Notes under the pieces: model-generated
Databases searched by the model: none
What the model was told of the DNA's origin: nothing
What the model saw: only the letters and a program-made list of their open reading frames with translations
In this document: positions 48,077 to 59,323 of the stretch, piece by piece
How the letters are laid out: every line of letters begins with the position of its first letter
How positions within the stretch are numbered: position 1 is the stretch's first letter
Source of the DNA: Catenaria anguillulae PL171
Lineage: Eukaryota > Blastocladiomycota > Blastocladiomycetes > Blastocladiales > Catenariaceae
NCBI GenBank assembly: GCA_002102555.1
Contig: MCFL01000087.1
Location: 1-64,000 of the forward strand
Direction: 5' to 3'
DNA length: 64,000 nucleotides
Made by a program: the position numbers and the translations under genes

Positions 48077-48540
48077 ACCGGAGGCCGTGCAAATCAAGTC
48101 GCGTGCAGTCCTCGGTCGATGATGAATGACGGAGTAAGCTTGCATCGTGAAGGTGGCGGCAGGCATTGTGGTGTCTGAACGGCTGTGCGTCATGTCCATG
48201 TGTTTCAATGTATGGTTGATGCAAAGTGTTCGTGTCGCGGAATCTTTCGTGATGTCCGACGAGACCCTTCCCGACGACTCGGAGCTTTGCGGGGAAGTGA
48301 GAACCACCCAGTTGCTATTTTGTCAACGCCACCCAATGCAAACCAATTTGACCCACTTGTTCCACATTTGCACGGGAGGATTTATCGATCGGGTGACCTC
48401 ACCTCTCGCACCGCAAAATCGAGCATGTCGCCTTCGGCGATCGTGAAGGAGAGACAGATCAACAGGGCACGCCCACAACGCGCCAGCAGCGTAAAAACGC
48501 CCGCCAGGCCGGGAGACCTGGCTTACGACGAGAGGAATGA
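48077..48540. other. Intergenic region with repeat copy 1
   Basis: Holds one arm of a short inverted repeat (48211-48263) otherwise found at 49621-49684. No coding region is supported. Confidence 0.5.
48211..48263 (+). repeat. Short dispersed repeat, arm 1 of an inverted pair
   Basis: A 28-bp stretch (48211-48238, beginning TATGGTTGATGC and ending TTCGTGTCGC) is identical in reverse complement to 49657-49684. A second shared word, TCCGACGAG, follows at 48255-48263 and, inverted, at 49621-49629, with spacers of different length. The pair flanks the frameshifted gene at 48541-49332. Confidence 0.8.
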
Positions 48541-49332
48541 ATGGCCGCCCACTCAATGAACGCTATGTCCAATGAAAATACTGGCAGCAGCCCTGGGCAA
48601 CCAGCGCGGTCCCCAATCAAACGGCGGCAGAGCAAGAAGAGGCGGTATGAAAGTCTGTCGCGCGCCGGCAACGAAGCCCAGGCCGCCAAGCGACAACAAA
48701 CCAAGGCGCCCGCCGCCAGCGCGAGACCTGCTTCGCTGCATCTTCCCGATGTCGACTGGCAGTTTGACCCAGAATCGCCACGCGTCATACCTGTCCCTCC
48801 TTCAACATGGCCCTCAGCCTCGGTCGCTGCCTCGGCCTCGGTCTCGACCCATGCCGACGCGACTCCTCCCCAACCGTCTTCTCCCGACCAGCCCATTCCA
48901 GCTCAAACTGCACAACTCTCCAATGCCCCTCCCTTCATGCTCGCAGGACCCCTGCATAACCATGACTTTGTATACAGATACGCAACTTCCGTAGCTGCGG
49001 CCGCTTTGCATCCGTTTACAACCTCGTCCAAAACGACGCCGCGCTCGCTGCGCACATTGTCCGCTCCTACCGCTCACACCGCGGCGTCACCAAGAACGAC
49101 TTGCAAAAGTTGGTGGAAAAGTTTTTGGACAAGATCAAGGTCGAGAAGGCCTCCGCTTTGGAAGAGCGTCATTATGTCCTTTTGCAGCAGCTGTTGCGTA
49201 GGATCCATCAAGACGCAGAGGAGGCAGAGCAGGCAGGGAGCGAGGGAAGCGACCAGTTGCGTGCGGTGCTTCGGGGGGGGGGGGGGCGAGCTGTTGGAGG
49301 AAGACGGGATGGAGATTGACGGAGCCGAGTGA
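48541..49332 (+). pseudogene. Frameshifted gene of unknown function
   Basis: Starting at ATGGCCGCCCACTC, about 155 residues read sensibly (a basic SPIKRRQSKKRRYE segment, then VDWQFDPESPRV). Near 49007 the plausible coding frame shifts: a helical segment with VYNLVQNDAALAAHIV, NDLQKLVEKFLDKIKVE and RHYVLLQQLLRRIHQD lies in another frame with no usable splice sites between. At a run of 14 G (49273-49286) the sensible frame returns to the first one, ending ELLEEDGMEIDGAE. Two compensating shifts suggest decay, or sequencing/assembly error at least at the G run. Not recognised. Flanked by short inverted repeats. Confidence 0.5.
49273..49286 (+). repeat. Homopolymeric G tract (14 bp) in a coding frame
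   Basis: Fourteen consecutive G inside the frameshifted gene, exactly where the sensible reading frame changes. Confidence 0.9.
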
Positions 49333-50030
49333 TTGCAGTAAGGAGTATCTCCGCTTGCCCATCCTTGTATTCTATATTGTGTTTATTCGCTTTGGATATC
49401 ACCGTTGATCCCCCTGGTCAAGCATCATCATTGATCATGTGTCACGAACAAGGCCCAGGCAGCTTTCGACTCACCTTCTGGAAATGGACCAGTGGGTGGG
49501 TTCCAGAACAACCTAAATGCTCCCGTAGATAACCATTTTTCACCCTTCTGGATCGATTGCGGGGGCTTGCAATGCGCAAAACGCCCCAGCTCTGTCGCAC
49601 TTTTGGGGCTGGTGCCGGGGCTCGTCGGAACTTTTGAACAAAAAAATGCACAGGGGGCGACACGAACACTTTGCATCAACCATATTGTCATTCCCCATGG
49701 CTTCAGAAAAGATATGGGCGGGCCCACATATCTCGTTTTGCATGAATGCGTTCTGTTTGAATCAATTGAATGTTCGAGTTGTTCGCGTCGATTTGAGCGT
49801 GTTTGTCGGCTCCGTTGACACTTGGCAGCAGGTCGTGGCGTGCTGGTAAGGATCGGATGGGTACTGGTTCCACTGGAAAGCCACCTCCATCTAACATCCA
49901 TCTCAGCTCTCCGGCAGATACACATGACAGTCTATGTATTACTTCTGTACTACTCGCCAGTCATCCCATTTTTCTCCCGCATCGCTTCATCAATCGGAAC
50001 CTTTGCCACACCTCGAACCGCCGCTTCATG
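49333..50030. other. Intergenic region with repeat copy 2
   Basis: Holds arm 2 of the inverted repeat and two further short modules. No coding region is supported. Confidence 0.5.
49621..49748 (-). repeat. Short dispersed repeat, arm 2 plus two modules
   Basis: The arm 49621-49684 is the reverse complement of 48211-48263. Next to it are two words also found at 50963-51015: ATGGCTTCAGAAAAGAT at 49697-49713 and, inverted relative to that other copy, CTCGTTTTGCATGAATG at 49732-49748. This looks like a composite short repeat. Confidence 0.72.
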
Positions 50031-50524
50031 TCTCGCCGAAAGTCGTCGACGTCGACCCACTCGGCCATGCGCCGCCTCAACCCACGGGCGTACGCCCCGG
50101 ATGGTTCTGCTCCTGCCGCCGCCGCTCCCATGGCGTCGACGGCCCCGCCATCTCGCCAGCCCCAATATGCCAACGCTACATTCAAGTGGGCTGTGTGTCA
50201 TGATATGAGCCGATCATCGACTCGAAAGCTATTTTCTCTCGGACGCTCTCATGGCGGGTGGTGCGGATTTCATGTTGAAGGCAATTGACATCGACCCATC
50301 CACGTTCCAGGAGTTCTAGCAAGCCATGCATGAGGCAAACAAGGTTACTTTCCACAGTTTGCGGGAGAGCCGTGCTGTGCGCGACTTGCAAGCACAAGTA
50401 CAGCATGCAGCGACCCAAGTCCAACAGGCTAACGTTGCGATTGAGGCGTCAAACGCCGTGGAGGGCGACGGACGGGGCTGTTGATCTGCTCGAGGATGGC
50501 TCGTCAGCAGAGGACGAGCCTTGA
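50031..50524 (+). pseudogene. Decayed small coiled-coil gene
   Basis: Three pieces in different frames read as one protein. The first, from ATG 50031, has MSRRKSSTSTHSAMRRLNPR and a Pro/Ala linker to about 50205. The second, one frame over, has LESYFLSDALMAGGADFML and IDIDPSTFQEF, then an in-frame TAG at 50317-50319, then a helix with LQAQVQHAATQVQQAN. The third, another frame over, ends AVDLLEDGSSAEDEP at 50524. Two frameshifts and a stop make a functional product unlikely. I do not recognise the family; the acidic end after a coiled coil is like many small structural subunits. Confidence 0.45.
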
Positions 50525-50660
50525 TTTTTTGATTGTACTCACTGCCAGCTTTTTCCTTTTTATTCTTGTTCTTTTCCGTTTCCTTTCAGCTCACCGCCCG
50601 CTGTTATTTTTTTCCTTTGCGTGCCTCATTCCTGTCAACTTGTCTTTTCCCCCTTTCTGG

Positions 50661-50679
50661 TTTTTTTTTTTTTTTTTTT
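50661..50679 (+). repeat. Homopolymeric T tract (19 bp)
   Basis: Nineteen consecutive T downstream of the decayed coiled-coil gene. It could be a remnant of a poly-A tail on the opposite strand, or just a low-complexity tract. Confidence 0.85.
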
Positions 50680-50962
50680 GGACGGCTGCACTGTGGCTGC
50701 TCGCCGTTGGTTTGATGCTCACATTCACCTGCCTTTGCTCGCGCTGTCGTCTTTTTTCCTCAAAATGGTCGCCTGTACCTCTCTGTACATTAGTAAAAAC
50801 ATGGATTTTTTTCGCCGTGGGCTTCCGTACTAGTAGACTGCAGTGCATGGGTGGCTTGGCCTTCAAGGACTCTCACCCTGATCCCTGCCTGAGCCAGTGA
50901 GCCTCAGGCAATGAGAATGCATACTTTTGTCATTTGCAAACAGGCCACTAACGATTGGAATA

Positions 50963-51015
50963 CATTCATGCAAAACGAGTTATGTCGACCCCCCCATAAT
51001 GGCTTCAGAAAAGAT
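50963..51015 (+). repeat. Short dispersed repeat, third copy
   Basis: CATTCATGCAAAACGAG (50963-50979) and ATGGCTTCAGAAAAGAT (50999-51015) occur on the same strand here. In the copy near 49.7 kb their relative orientation is reversed and their order is swapped. Confidence 0.75.
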
Positions 51016-52086
51016 GATTCGTTCCTGTCATCGCCACAAATGGTGTTCGCCTCTGTGTTCGCCTATTCGGCTAAGCGCTTACCTCCCCCTTCTCCCGCCG
51101 AGCGACAACTTCATCCTCGCTGCCCCCGAATGGCTGCCAAATGATGGGCGATGACGCAAGTTGACAAACCGACGACGCTTTTTGCGCTTATGTGTGCCCA
51201 CGTGTCCTCTGTGACGCCGCGCGTTCTCCAGCTGTGCCACACAGCCATGACATCGATGCGACGAGGACAGATGATGTGAAAAGCCGAGCCGAGGCATGCG
51301 GCGAAGCCATAAATCCTCAAACGCGAAAAGGAATCTTCGACAATACACGGAATCTGCGCGGGCAACACTTTTCGAGCCGGCACTGAAGGAGATCATTCAG
51401 AGGGAGGGGGATACCTGATTCATTTGGACATGTCAATGCACACGCGGATTGACCTGCTTTCAGTTTGGCGGGGAAAGCTTCTCTGATTCTCTGAAGGTCT
51501 CCATTTGCTGCATAAAAAGCACGAGACGCCCCGGTCGCCATCACACCTTCTCCGTTCCCCTCCCCACTTCAGCCCCTTGCATCCCGAGTTCTGCTTGGAC
51601 CCAGACCGTTAACTGTGCTGCGCCTTCATTGATATATCCACCACCGGGTTACTGAATTTCAGACTCTCCACCGTACCTGGGTCAATACCATGTATGTTCC
51701 TTCCGGCATCGAGTGATGCTCATCCGGCCGGCGGCACCTGCCCAAATCAGCACATCCGAGTTATACATTCCCGTGACCATGCCAGCCAACCCTGCCTACG
51801 GTTGTTGTTTCGTTCCCCCCCCCCTATGTCGGCATATGCATCTCCACTTTGCCGCCAAAGCCACGGTCCCCAGGCTCCATGCGTGCGGAAAATTCATGCC
51901 GGAGGCAGTTTGGCATCCTCGCGCCACAGACTGGCTCCTGGTTCGCCCAACCGTGCAGTCTTGGTGGTCTTGCGACATGGCATCTGTGATCAAGAAGGAG
52001 CTAAATAACTAATAGAGCCTTGTGGCTTGCTTCTGTTTCCTTTCATTGCAGCTCTGGTCGGCATTTTGGACTTGAAAGTAATTACC

Positions 52087-54802
52087 ATGTCACAGCTTCC
52101 GGCAGCCGGACCTCCACGGAACGCGAATGGGTCTGACCCGGTCGGCCGCATTCAAGGCTGGTTCAGCGTTTTTGATTTGCAAAGGTCTGTCCACTTCACA
52201 TGTATTTACTGTGCTGGACTTGACTTGGTTGGATTCTGATCATGTGCACGGAACATGATGATCTATCCACATCTGTCTGCCATCAGTCGCGGTCGTGACG
52301 ATGACCTTTCCAACGCAGCATTGACCGGCAGCGAGCTCGCCCAAGACTCGACCTCACCTTGTCCCTCCGAGTCGGCGCCAACATTCAAGTTGCCGTTGCA
52401 GGTTCATCGCGTACGTTGTTGTTGCACTTGGGTGCTGCTCATTCATTCCCGGGCGGTTTCTGTCTTTGTGCTTCCTCCCGCATGTGCCCGCAAAGTCAAA
52501 GTCGGTCGCAACGCTAGTGATGAATGTGACGTGATTTGCCACACGTATATTCTGATCACTCTGGGCTTGTGGCGTGTCCTTTCGCTGGAGCGTCGACCTC
52601 GATTGCTTGAAGCTCGCCTTTGTCCCATGTATTCCACTCCACTGTATGTGAATGGCATTCTCACCCAGAGCAATCACTTCATCATTCCTGCGCGTCACTC
52701 GCTATTCATACCCCTCCAGGAGCAACGGTCCTCATTGCCTTCATCGGTTCTGGCACAGGCGCCCACGTCTGTCACGCACAAGAGACACACCAGTTCCCAT
52801 GACAACCGCCCACTGCTTCATGCTCCAGAATGTCCCGCTCAAGACGGAATCGGCGATTCGGACTGGACGCCATTCTCACCGAGCGACTGGTTGGCGCAGA
52901 ATGTCGCCACTTCAGTACCGCCGCCACCCACTTCGAGTGCAGTTGCCGGTGCGGATTGGCCGTGGGCCTTGGGCGACCGATTGGGATTGTTGCCACCGAG
53001 CGAGACGTCTTCAAGTACAATTGTTTTGCCTGCACCCGTCAGAATCCCGGTCGGATCGGATCTCGACGCTCAAGTGCAAGCCACTACAGCGACGTCACGC
53101 CCAGAGCCAATGGTAACGATACCTTCACAGGATGATGATCAATCGATTCAAGGCGAGTCGAGTGACAAGCGGCCGTCCCTCGTGACGGACCGTGACGGGA
53201 TCCCAAGCTATGAGGGCATGATTGTGGAGGCGATCCAGGCGCACCAAGTGGAGCACGAGCAGAGCTTTGCCAACGTTCCGTTTGGTGGCATTCACCCAAA
53301 AGCGATATATCGATACATTGGCCAGTGCGCTTGTTCTCTCACTCCTTTGCACCGTTTAACAAGCATGTGCAACGCTCATCTCACTATTGCACTCACCTTG
53401 CAGGCAATACTCGCACCATCTTCCGTTGACCTACCGTGATTCCGCCCATCAAGCACTCAAACGCGCATTTCGCAAGCGCCTCGTCTTGCGTGACCACAGC
53501 ATGTATCGCATCAATCCAGAGTTTGGCGGCCGCGTTGCTCGTGGTCGGGCAAAGATTGGCGTGCTTTCGTCGTCCTCGCCCAAGTTTCTCGATTCTCGGA
53601 ACGAGTGCCTGGGTGATGATTACCTCTGCAGTGTGCGGCAGCAGGCTCCGGACGTCTGCTCGATTTTGCCGACTGGACCATCTTTTGGTGAAGCCGCAGT
53701 CGGACCGCCAGTCTCGAATTCGGCGAGTCGTATCCCTATGCAGCCGGTTCCGTCATCGACGATTCTTCAGGACGTACAAGAGCTGATTCCTCATTCCCAC
53801 CCGCAGTACCCGACAAGTGTTCTTCCCTCAACATATTCCACTTATACCATTCCATCACCCTCGAGCGCATGCCCATACCCAGTGCTTGATGCAAGATTGC
53901 CCGCCATTCCGTCGGCTACTCACCAACTACTCCCACCTGCCTTGTCACTTCCAAACATTCATCGGCAGCTTGATTCCAGACTTGGCCACTCTATCTCACC
54001 GCTGGACGTGTTTCCTTCCATTTCGCCGTTGGATCAGTTGAATGCTTTACACCCAGTCTCGCCAGTGGCCCAAGTCCCGTCGTCGCACCTTCAATCGCCA
54101 TCCCAATCTGCGATATCCAGTGCATCAACCATACACTCGAGCCTGTTCACTCCTCACATCAGCAGGCACCACGTCATGTCCCCTCTACTCATGTCGCCAA
54201 CCTTGCCAGCGGCGCTCATGTCACCAACTTCTCCAGCGCTCGTGTCTCCCACATCGCCTGCATTTTCTCCATGGCTCGCGCATGCCCCGGTGGATCATGC
54301 ATTGACCACATCGATCGCGGGCCACCCACCCGTTGCGCCGTCCACCACATCATGCATGTCGCCGCCCACACCAGTAACGTCCAACTTGACGTACCTTCTC
54401 CCTGGACAAATGACTGGGGCTACCGATGGGTGGACGTACGAGCCGCTGACGCCAAGCATGGACTACCTATTGGGTGACCCAGGCGCACTGCCTGGTCCTG
54501 TTCCACCTCCTCCACCGCCGCCATCACATGGTGACACCATTGCATCCGTGCGTACACGAGCAGGTGTCGACGTCGTAGCCCAATCGCATTTCGCAAATGG
54601 ACGCCCCGAGTCGCACCGCCCACCTTCCCACGAGTGGCACGCGTCGTTTGTGCGGCAGCCGCACGTGATGCCGCCACGGGCGTATCTGAAGGAGCAACTT
54701 GGGCCGGACCATTCGGCGGGGTACATGAGTGCGTCAGACGAGGTGATGCACCACGGCGAGGACTTTGTGCTGATTCCCTTGTTTCGAGCGCCGGTCGATT
54801 AG
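52087..54802 (+). CDS. H15 (linker-histone winged-helix) protein with Pro/Ser-rich tail, copy B
   Basis: The model is join(52087..52184, 52287..53324, 53404..54802), 844 residues. The H15 domain (about residues 335-420) reads IPSYEGMIVEAIQAH, then PFGGIHPKAIYRYIGQ, then SAHQALKRAFRKRLVLRD and MYRINPEFGGRVARGRAK. It is most like the pseudogene at 57-58.4 kb and then copy A. The last 370 residues are Pro/Ser/His-rich with SPTLPAALMSPTSPALVSPT repeats. The domain intron (GTGCGC...TGCAG, phase 2) is at the same place as in copy A. Bases 52411-52719 (GTACGT...TCCAG, 309 nt, in frame, open) encode a Cys-rich, unlike-neighbour stretch and may be an intron; the protein would then be 741 residues. A DNA or chromatin-binding role is inferred from the domain. 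Confidence 0.68.
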
Positions 54803-57064
54803 GGATCATACCAGGCAAGAGGTGGCGGGCAACCATTGAGGTGAGATGAGTGCAATTGGCGAGCGATTCCAACAGACGGTGACGTATGGAACGGGGATGA
54901 CGATGTATCGCCGCTCAAGCTCGCAAGTGTAGTACCACACATTTGTATTTATCTAACGTTTTCTGTGACCAGCCGATTGTATATCCATGTCACATTGCCT
55001 CTTGTTGTTTGGCTCCACATCCTGTTTTTTTTCTTCTTCAAATACCTCCTTTATTGCTGTTGTGCGCAGCATACTTATTTGATGTGATGACTTCTGCCGG
55101 TCGTCCGCTCCATCATTCGTATCTCATTCCCATATCCCTTGGCGTGCGTCTTTTTCTTCTCCTACATACCTGGCCAGCAGTTACCATAGCGCGTCGCGGA
55201 ATCTAAGGACACGATGTTTTGTTGGCTTGATGTCGCTTCGGAACCGCCATGCAGTGGAGTGATGAGACCTTTGCAAGTTGGATTCTGAGACTGGTATTTA
55301 CTATGTGTGATGGACTTGTCTGCCCTGCTGGATATCCTTGTCCCGCCATAGACGCATTCGGCCAAACCGCACGCAAGGTCTCGATTCAGTTACACGCTCT
55401 GGATCACTGTAGCTCGGCATGTCCATGGTGACTACACTTGCTGATCCCTCGTCCCTCGCTCGAATGGATCAGTTATTCTGCTGGGAACACAGCTTCACCG
55501 ACTCGGATGGAATATCTGGGCATGATTCAGTAGGAAATACGGAGACTGTGGCGCCGTGGGCCGCCGCGAGCAGCCACTTGTTCGCCCACACGTGCCAACA
55601 AGCTGCGGAGGGCTGCAAATGGACTCAACCGCAACTATGCTCGCACATGCTGCGCACACCTACCGCCGGCCGTCACCCGTGCTGCTCAGTGTGCTTGCAA
55701 CGCGTGCCACCCATGTCTTCAATGACTCCGTTTGTGAAAGCTGTTGCTCATGATTGTCGAATCGATGTAGGGAAACGTTCTTTCGACCCCATGCAGCGGC
55801 CGGAAAAGTGGATTGACCCCCTGTGACTACGGTAGGTATACTTCCTGGGAGGTTTATTGTGCCGCCAGGGCACCAGGGCCCACGGCATTGGTGCCACCGT
55901 GAGAGCGGCGAGTTGTCGGTTCGCTCGAGTTAACATCAAATAGAAGAAGAAACAAACAAAGGAGGCCGCAGTCCCAGGACAACTTAATCGCATGCATGCA
56001 AAGGCAACAGCATGTTCTCGTTGCTTGAAAGGGGTACGGTCTAGTTCAAGCGCCTTTTCCTGTCAGTGGCAACTGTGAAGCCAAGGTTTTCAACCTCGTT
56101 TCACAAGAGACTGCTGTCGGCCCCGGCCAACAATCGTTCACAGACCTCCAAGGGCTAGCTGGCTCCGAATTGATTCCGACAGGGTTGACCTTGTTCCATG
56201 AGCCTAGCTGCTGGCCCCAACTTGGCTCTTAGTCTTGGCACCAGCATCCATGCACTGAATACATCGTCTCCCCCAGATATGTACCCATCTTGGGAGAACT
56301 GGGCAAAACGTGTAATGGCTGGCTGGATGTGACTCGGATTCAGATGCAAGCATCATAGCATCATGCTGCTTGATTCGAGCGAGTTTGATCCGTCCAAGAG
56401 CATTCAGGGATGGCATATATCAAACGAGTGATTACGTGCGCGGTATCGACATTGCCGAGAATCACATTGGGGCCGGCGGCGCTGGTGCAGGTGGTGCGAA
56501 TGGGAAACGCGAAGGCTCGAGTGGCACCTGGAGCCAAAGCCTGGTAACCGGGGCTACAAGTCGTGTGACTGGATCATTCAAAGCTGGTGCTCAGGACGAA
56601 CGTGAACCTGTATGCCTAACATGACCGCGATGTGCGCCACAATAGACTCGTATTCATTGGCATGCCACCTCTCGTTGATACTTGTATTTATAGGTGGATT
56701 CTCCTCATCTTCGCCTCGGCGAGCATCTTCGATCACACACAGCAAGGAGCATCCAGCCGCCCTTGGCCCAGTTTCGGCGCCAACTCTTGATCCCTCTTGG
56801 TCTCAGCAACAATGGACCAATCTCGTACGGCATTCGAGGTTTTCATTTTCACTTCTTTTCTTCCTCGCCCTCGTCCCCCGTGCTCGCTTCTGAATCTTTA
56901 TCTTGATTTGCACATTTACTCGCTTCTTCCGCTGGTGGGTGCCCGAGCCAAATGGTTCCGTGTTGATCACGGACGATTACCGTCCGTTGGCCATGATGTC
57001 GTGGCGCCCGCCCCCCCCCCCCCCTCGGATCTTGGGTTGACGTCGCTGTGTACTTTGCGATCCA
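54803..57064. other. Gene-poor stretch
   Basis: This 2.3 kb has no supported gene. An open frame at 55,419-55,826 (135 residues, Cys/His-rich) starts with ATG but matches nothing I know and I leave it uncalled. A run of 14 C lies at 57011-57024. Sequence at 56,690-56,840 encodes a Ser/Pro-rich segment that might be an upstream exon of the H15 pseudogene. Confidence 0.45.
57011..57024 (+). repeat. Homopolymeric C tract (14 bp)
   Basis: Fourteen consecutive C just upstream of the H15 pseudogene. Confidence 0.9.
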
Positions 57065-58399
57065 ATGATTTATGTGTCTCTATGCGCGCCGACCGACATG
57101 CTAACTCTGGGCATTGCCTTGGCCACCGTATCGGCCGATTCGGCACCTGTCCGCCAATTCCTATCAAGTGAATCGTCGAATCCTTCCGGCATCGAGCTGG
57201 TCGCGGCATCAGCATCTCTGTATTCTCCTTCGTCACTTGCAGCCAGTCAACATCCTGATTTGCCACGCAATTCTACCAATCCGAGTGCCCCCGCCTTCTC
57301 CAAGTGGTTCCCCACCAATCGGTATCAAGCGATTGATGTTTAATTGTGCTCGAGAACTCATTGCTTCTGGCATCAGTCGCCGTCACGATGGCCGTGGTCG
57401 CTGCTCTGGTCCACAACAGACGCTCCGTCATTCCTCTTTGCCTTCATTCACCTCTTTTCTTGCCCCATTTCGAGTTGAGCGGCCACATCCGCCGTCACCT
57501 CATCCCTTGATCCCACTATCCGCCGCAAATGACCGGCATATCCTTGATTCGTCCAACAGCCGTATTTTCTCCCTGCCTCGAGGAACTGCACCATGCGCCC
57601 GCGCTCGCGTTGCCAGCGCCGCACGGATCCCCAGTGCAAGTGACGTTCTCGCCACCGTTCTCAAAAGCCCGTCGTCGGCTTGGCGGCATCGAGGTATGTG
57701 AAGTTGTGAAGCTGATTGTCGTCATCATCCTTTACCCTCCAATCTCAATTCTTGATATGATTTGTATCATCCACTATAGGACGTCAGCTCAATGTCGCAC
57801 GAGCCCCTGACACGTCGATCGTCAATTCGGTTCCCAGTTCCGAAGAGACGGCGGCCACGGCGGGTAGGCGCGACCTCGAGCGTCTCCTTCAAATCGGCAC
57901 TGACCGCAATGGGTTTCCAAGCTACGAGGGCATGATTGTCGAGGCTATTCCGTTTTACTCTGAGCAGATCCCCAGTGCATCCTTTCGCGGCATCTCGCTA
58001 AAGTGCACGTAGCACTTCATTGCCAGCCGTAATTCGCATCAGTTGCCTGCAACGTATCACGATTCTGCTCACCAAGAACTCAAGCGAGCGTTTTGAAAGG
58101 GGCTCGTTTTGCGCGACCGCCACCTTTATCGCATCAACCCCAAGTTTTCAGGTTCCTTGGCCGGTGGGCGTGTCAAGAAAGGTGCCGTCGTGGCTATGGC
58201 GTCGGCAACGTCGCCAGTGATGGTGGAATCGCCCGCGGCCGTTGAAGCTGAGGTTGAGGTTGTGTCCACTTGCCCGGATCATTCACGCAAGTTGCGGCGT
58301 GCGAATTTGTCTTTGCAGGAGGTTTCCCCAGCTGGCCGTGCGATCGTGGGTTTGCTTGAAGTGCATTCGTCCAACCCGAGTTCCAAAGATGCACCATGA
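57065..58399 (+). pseudogene. H15-domain pseudogene, copy C
   Basis: The exon-like pieces are 57065..57321, 57377..57693 and 57780..58399, joined in phase by GTATCA...ATCAG and GTATGTG...TATAG. The second acceptor region (CATCAG then TCGC) resembles that of copy B's second exon. The third piece carries the H15 domain: FPSYEGMIVEAI, SFRGISLK, LPATYHDSAHQELKRAF and LYRINPKFSGSLAGGR. Two in-frame stops interrupt it: TAG at 58010-58012 (where copies A and B have Tyr) and TGA at 58094-58096 (where they have Arg). The intron found inside the domain of both other copies is missing without adding or losing a codon. A Pro/Ser-rich frame at 58436-58855 looks like the remains of the tail. Confidence 0.72.
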
Positions 58400-59323
58400 C
58401 AATCTGTCGGCTTTTGTTCCCCGCAGCACAAAAATTTGCGCAGCCGCTCGCAGCGCGTTTTGCTCGAACTACAACCAACCTTACCCGCCGATGCCGGTTC
58501 GCTCTCATTTTCATTCGCCTCTCATATCTCGCCCGATATGCATCCGGATCTCGCCAAGCGGATCCGAACACCAAAGCTCGACGCCTCGCCGGAACCTTTG
58601 ATTTCCGTCCCCAGCCTGGATACCGCGACATTTCCGAGTCTCCCTCAACCTAAGCTTGCCTTTCCTTCTCCGCTTGTCGATACTGATCCCACCCCTCTCG
58701 TCAACACCAAACATTTGGTATCGCCGCGTGCATTTCAGTGGTCGCAACCACCCATATCGCCGACTTGCCTATCTCCTCGTACAGCCTTCCCTGGCATTTT
58801 ATTTGCCCCAACCAGCCTCCACAATTTGCCCGGTCGCCATCTGCCTTTGCTGTAGCATCCGACTTGCTCAACTCTGCCAAGGTCCACATGGGGCTCGTGC
58901 GGGAATCGCACCATTTTTAGGACGAGACGCGGTCGGTTCATACATTTTGCGCGGTTGCCCGAGCCCAATCGGCACTTTCTTGGTGCCTTTGCAATTGACC
59001 GCGGCTCCGGCACGGGCAGCACCCACCAGCAGTTTGGCGGATGGTGTGATGGCCACGGTTGGGTGGCCGATGTTCCCGACAGCTCGCTCTCTGGGTCAAT
59101 TGTGTTGAGATATTGCCCTTCCCTTCTTCTTGTTTGTTCCTTTGAGGTTGTAACGGCGGTTGAAAAGGCAGGCGTGCGCCTTGTTTTCTTGGTACTTATC
59201 GTTTTTCGGCTTCGTTCTTTCGTTCGATTCCCGGCTCCCTGTTTTCCGTCTATCTCAAGGCCCTCTGTTCTTTATTCTGAAAGTAAATTCCCCTGATCTA
59301 CAAATGTACATTCAATAATCTAC
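58400..59323. other. Remnant tail and intergenic sequence
   Basis: The frame 58,436-58,855 (SPDMHPDLAKRIRTPKLD, then many Pro/Ser) resembles the tails of the H15 proteins and is probably the decayed 3' end of the pseudogene, now out of frame with it. The rest is 3' flank of the next minus-strand gene. Confidence 0.45.

Larger units (their letters stand above)
50525..52086. other. Gene-poor stretch with repeat copy 3 and homopolymers
   Basis: Contains T-rich sequence with a run of 19 T (50661-50679), a copy of two dispersed modules (50963-51015) and a run of 10 C (51815-51824). No coding region is supported. The last part is the leader of H15 copy B. Confidence 0.5.

Noticed and set aside
55419-55826. 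135-residue ATG-initiated frame, Cys/His-rich
   Set aside because: No family recognised, cysteines not in zinc-finger spacing, another overlapping frame equally open; insufficient support.
57065-58399. Intact H15 gene using a 34-nt intron to skip the TAG
   Set aside because: The intron would be too short and out of phase, and the TGA at 58094 would remain.
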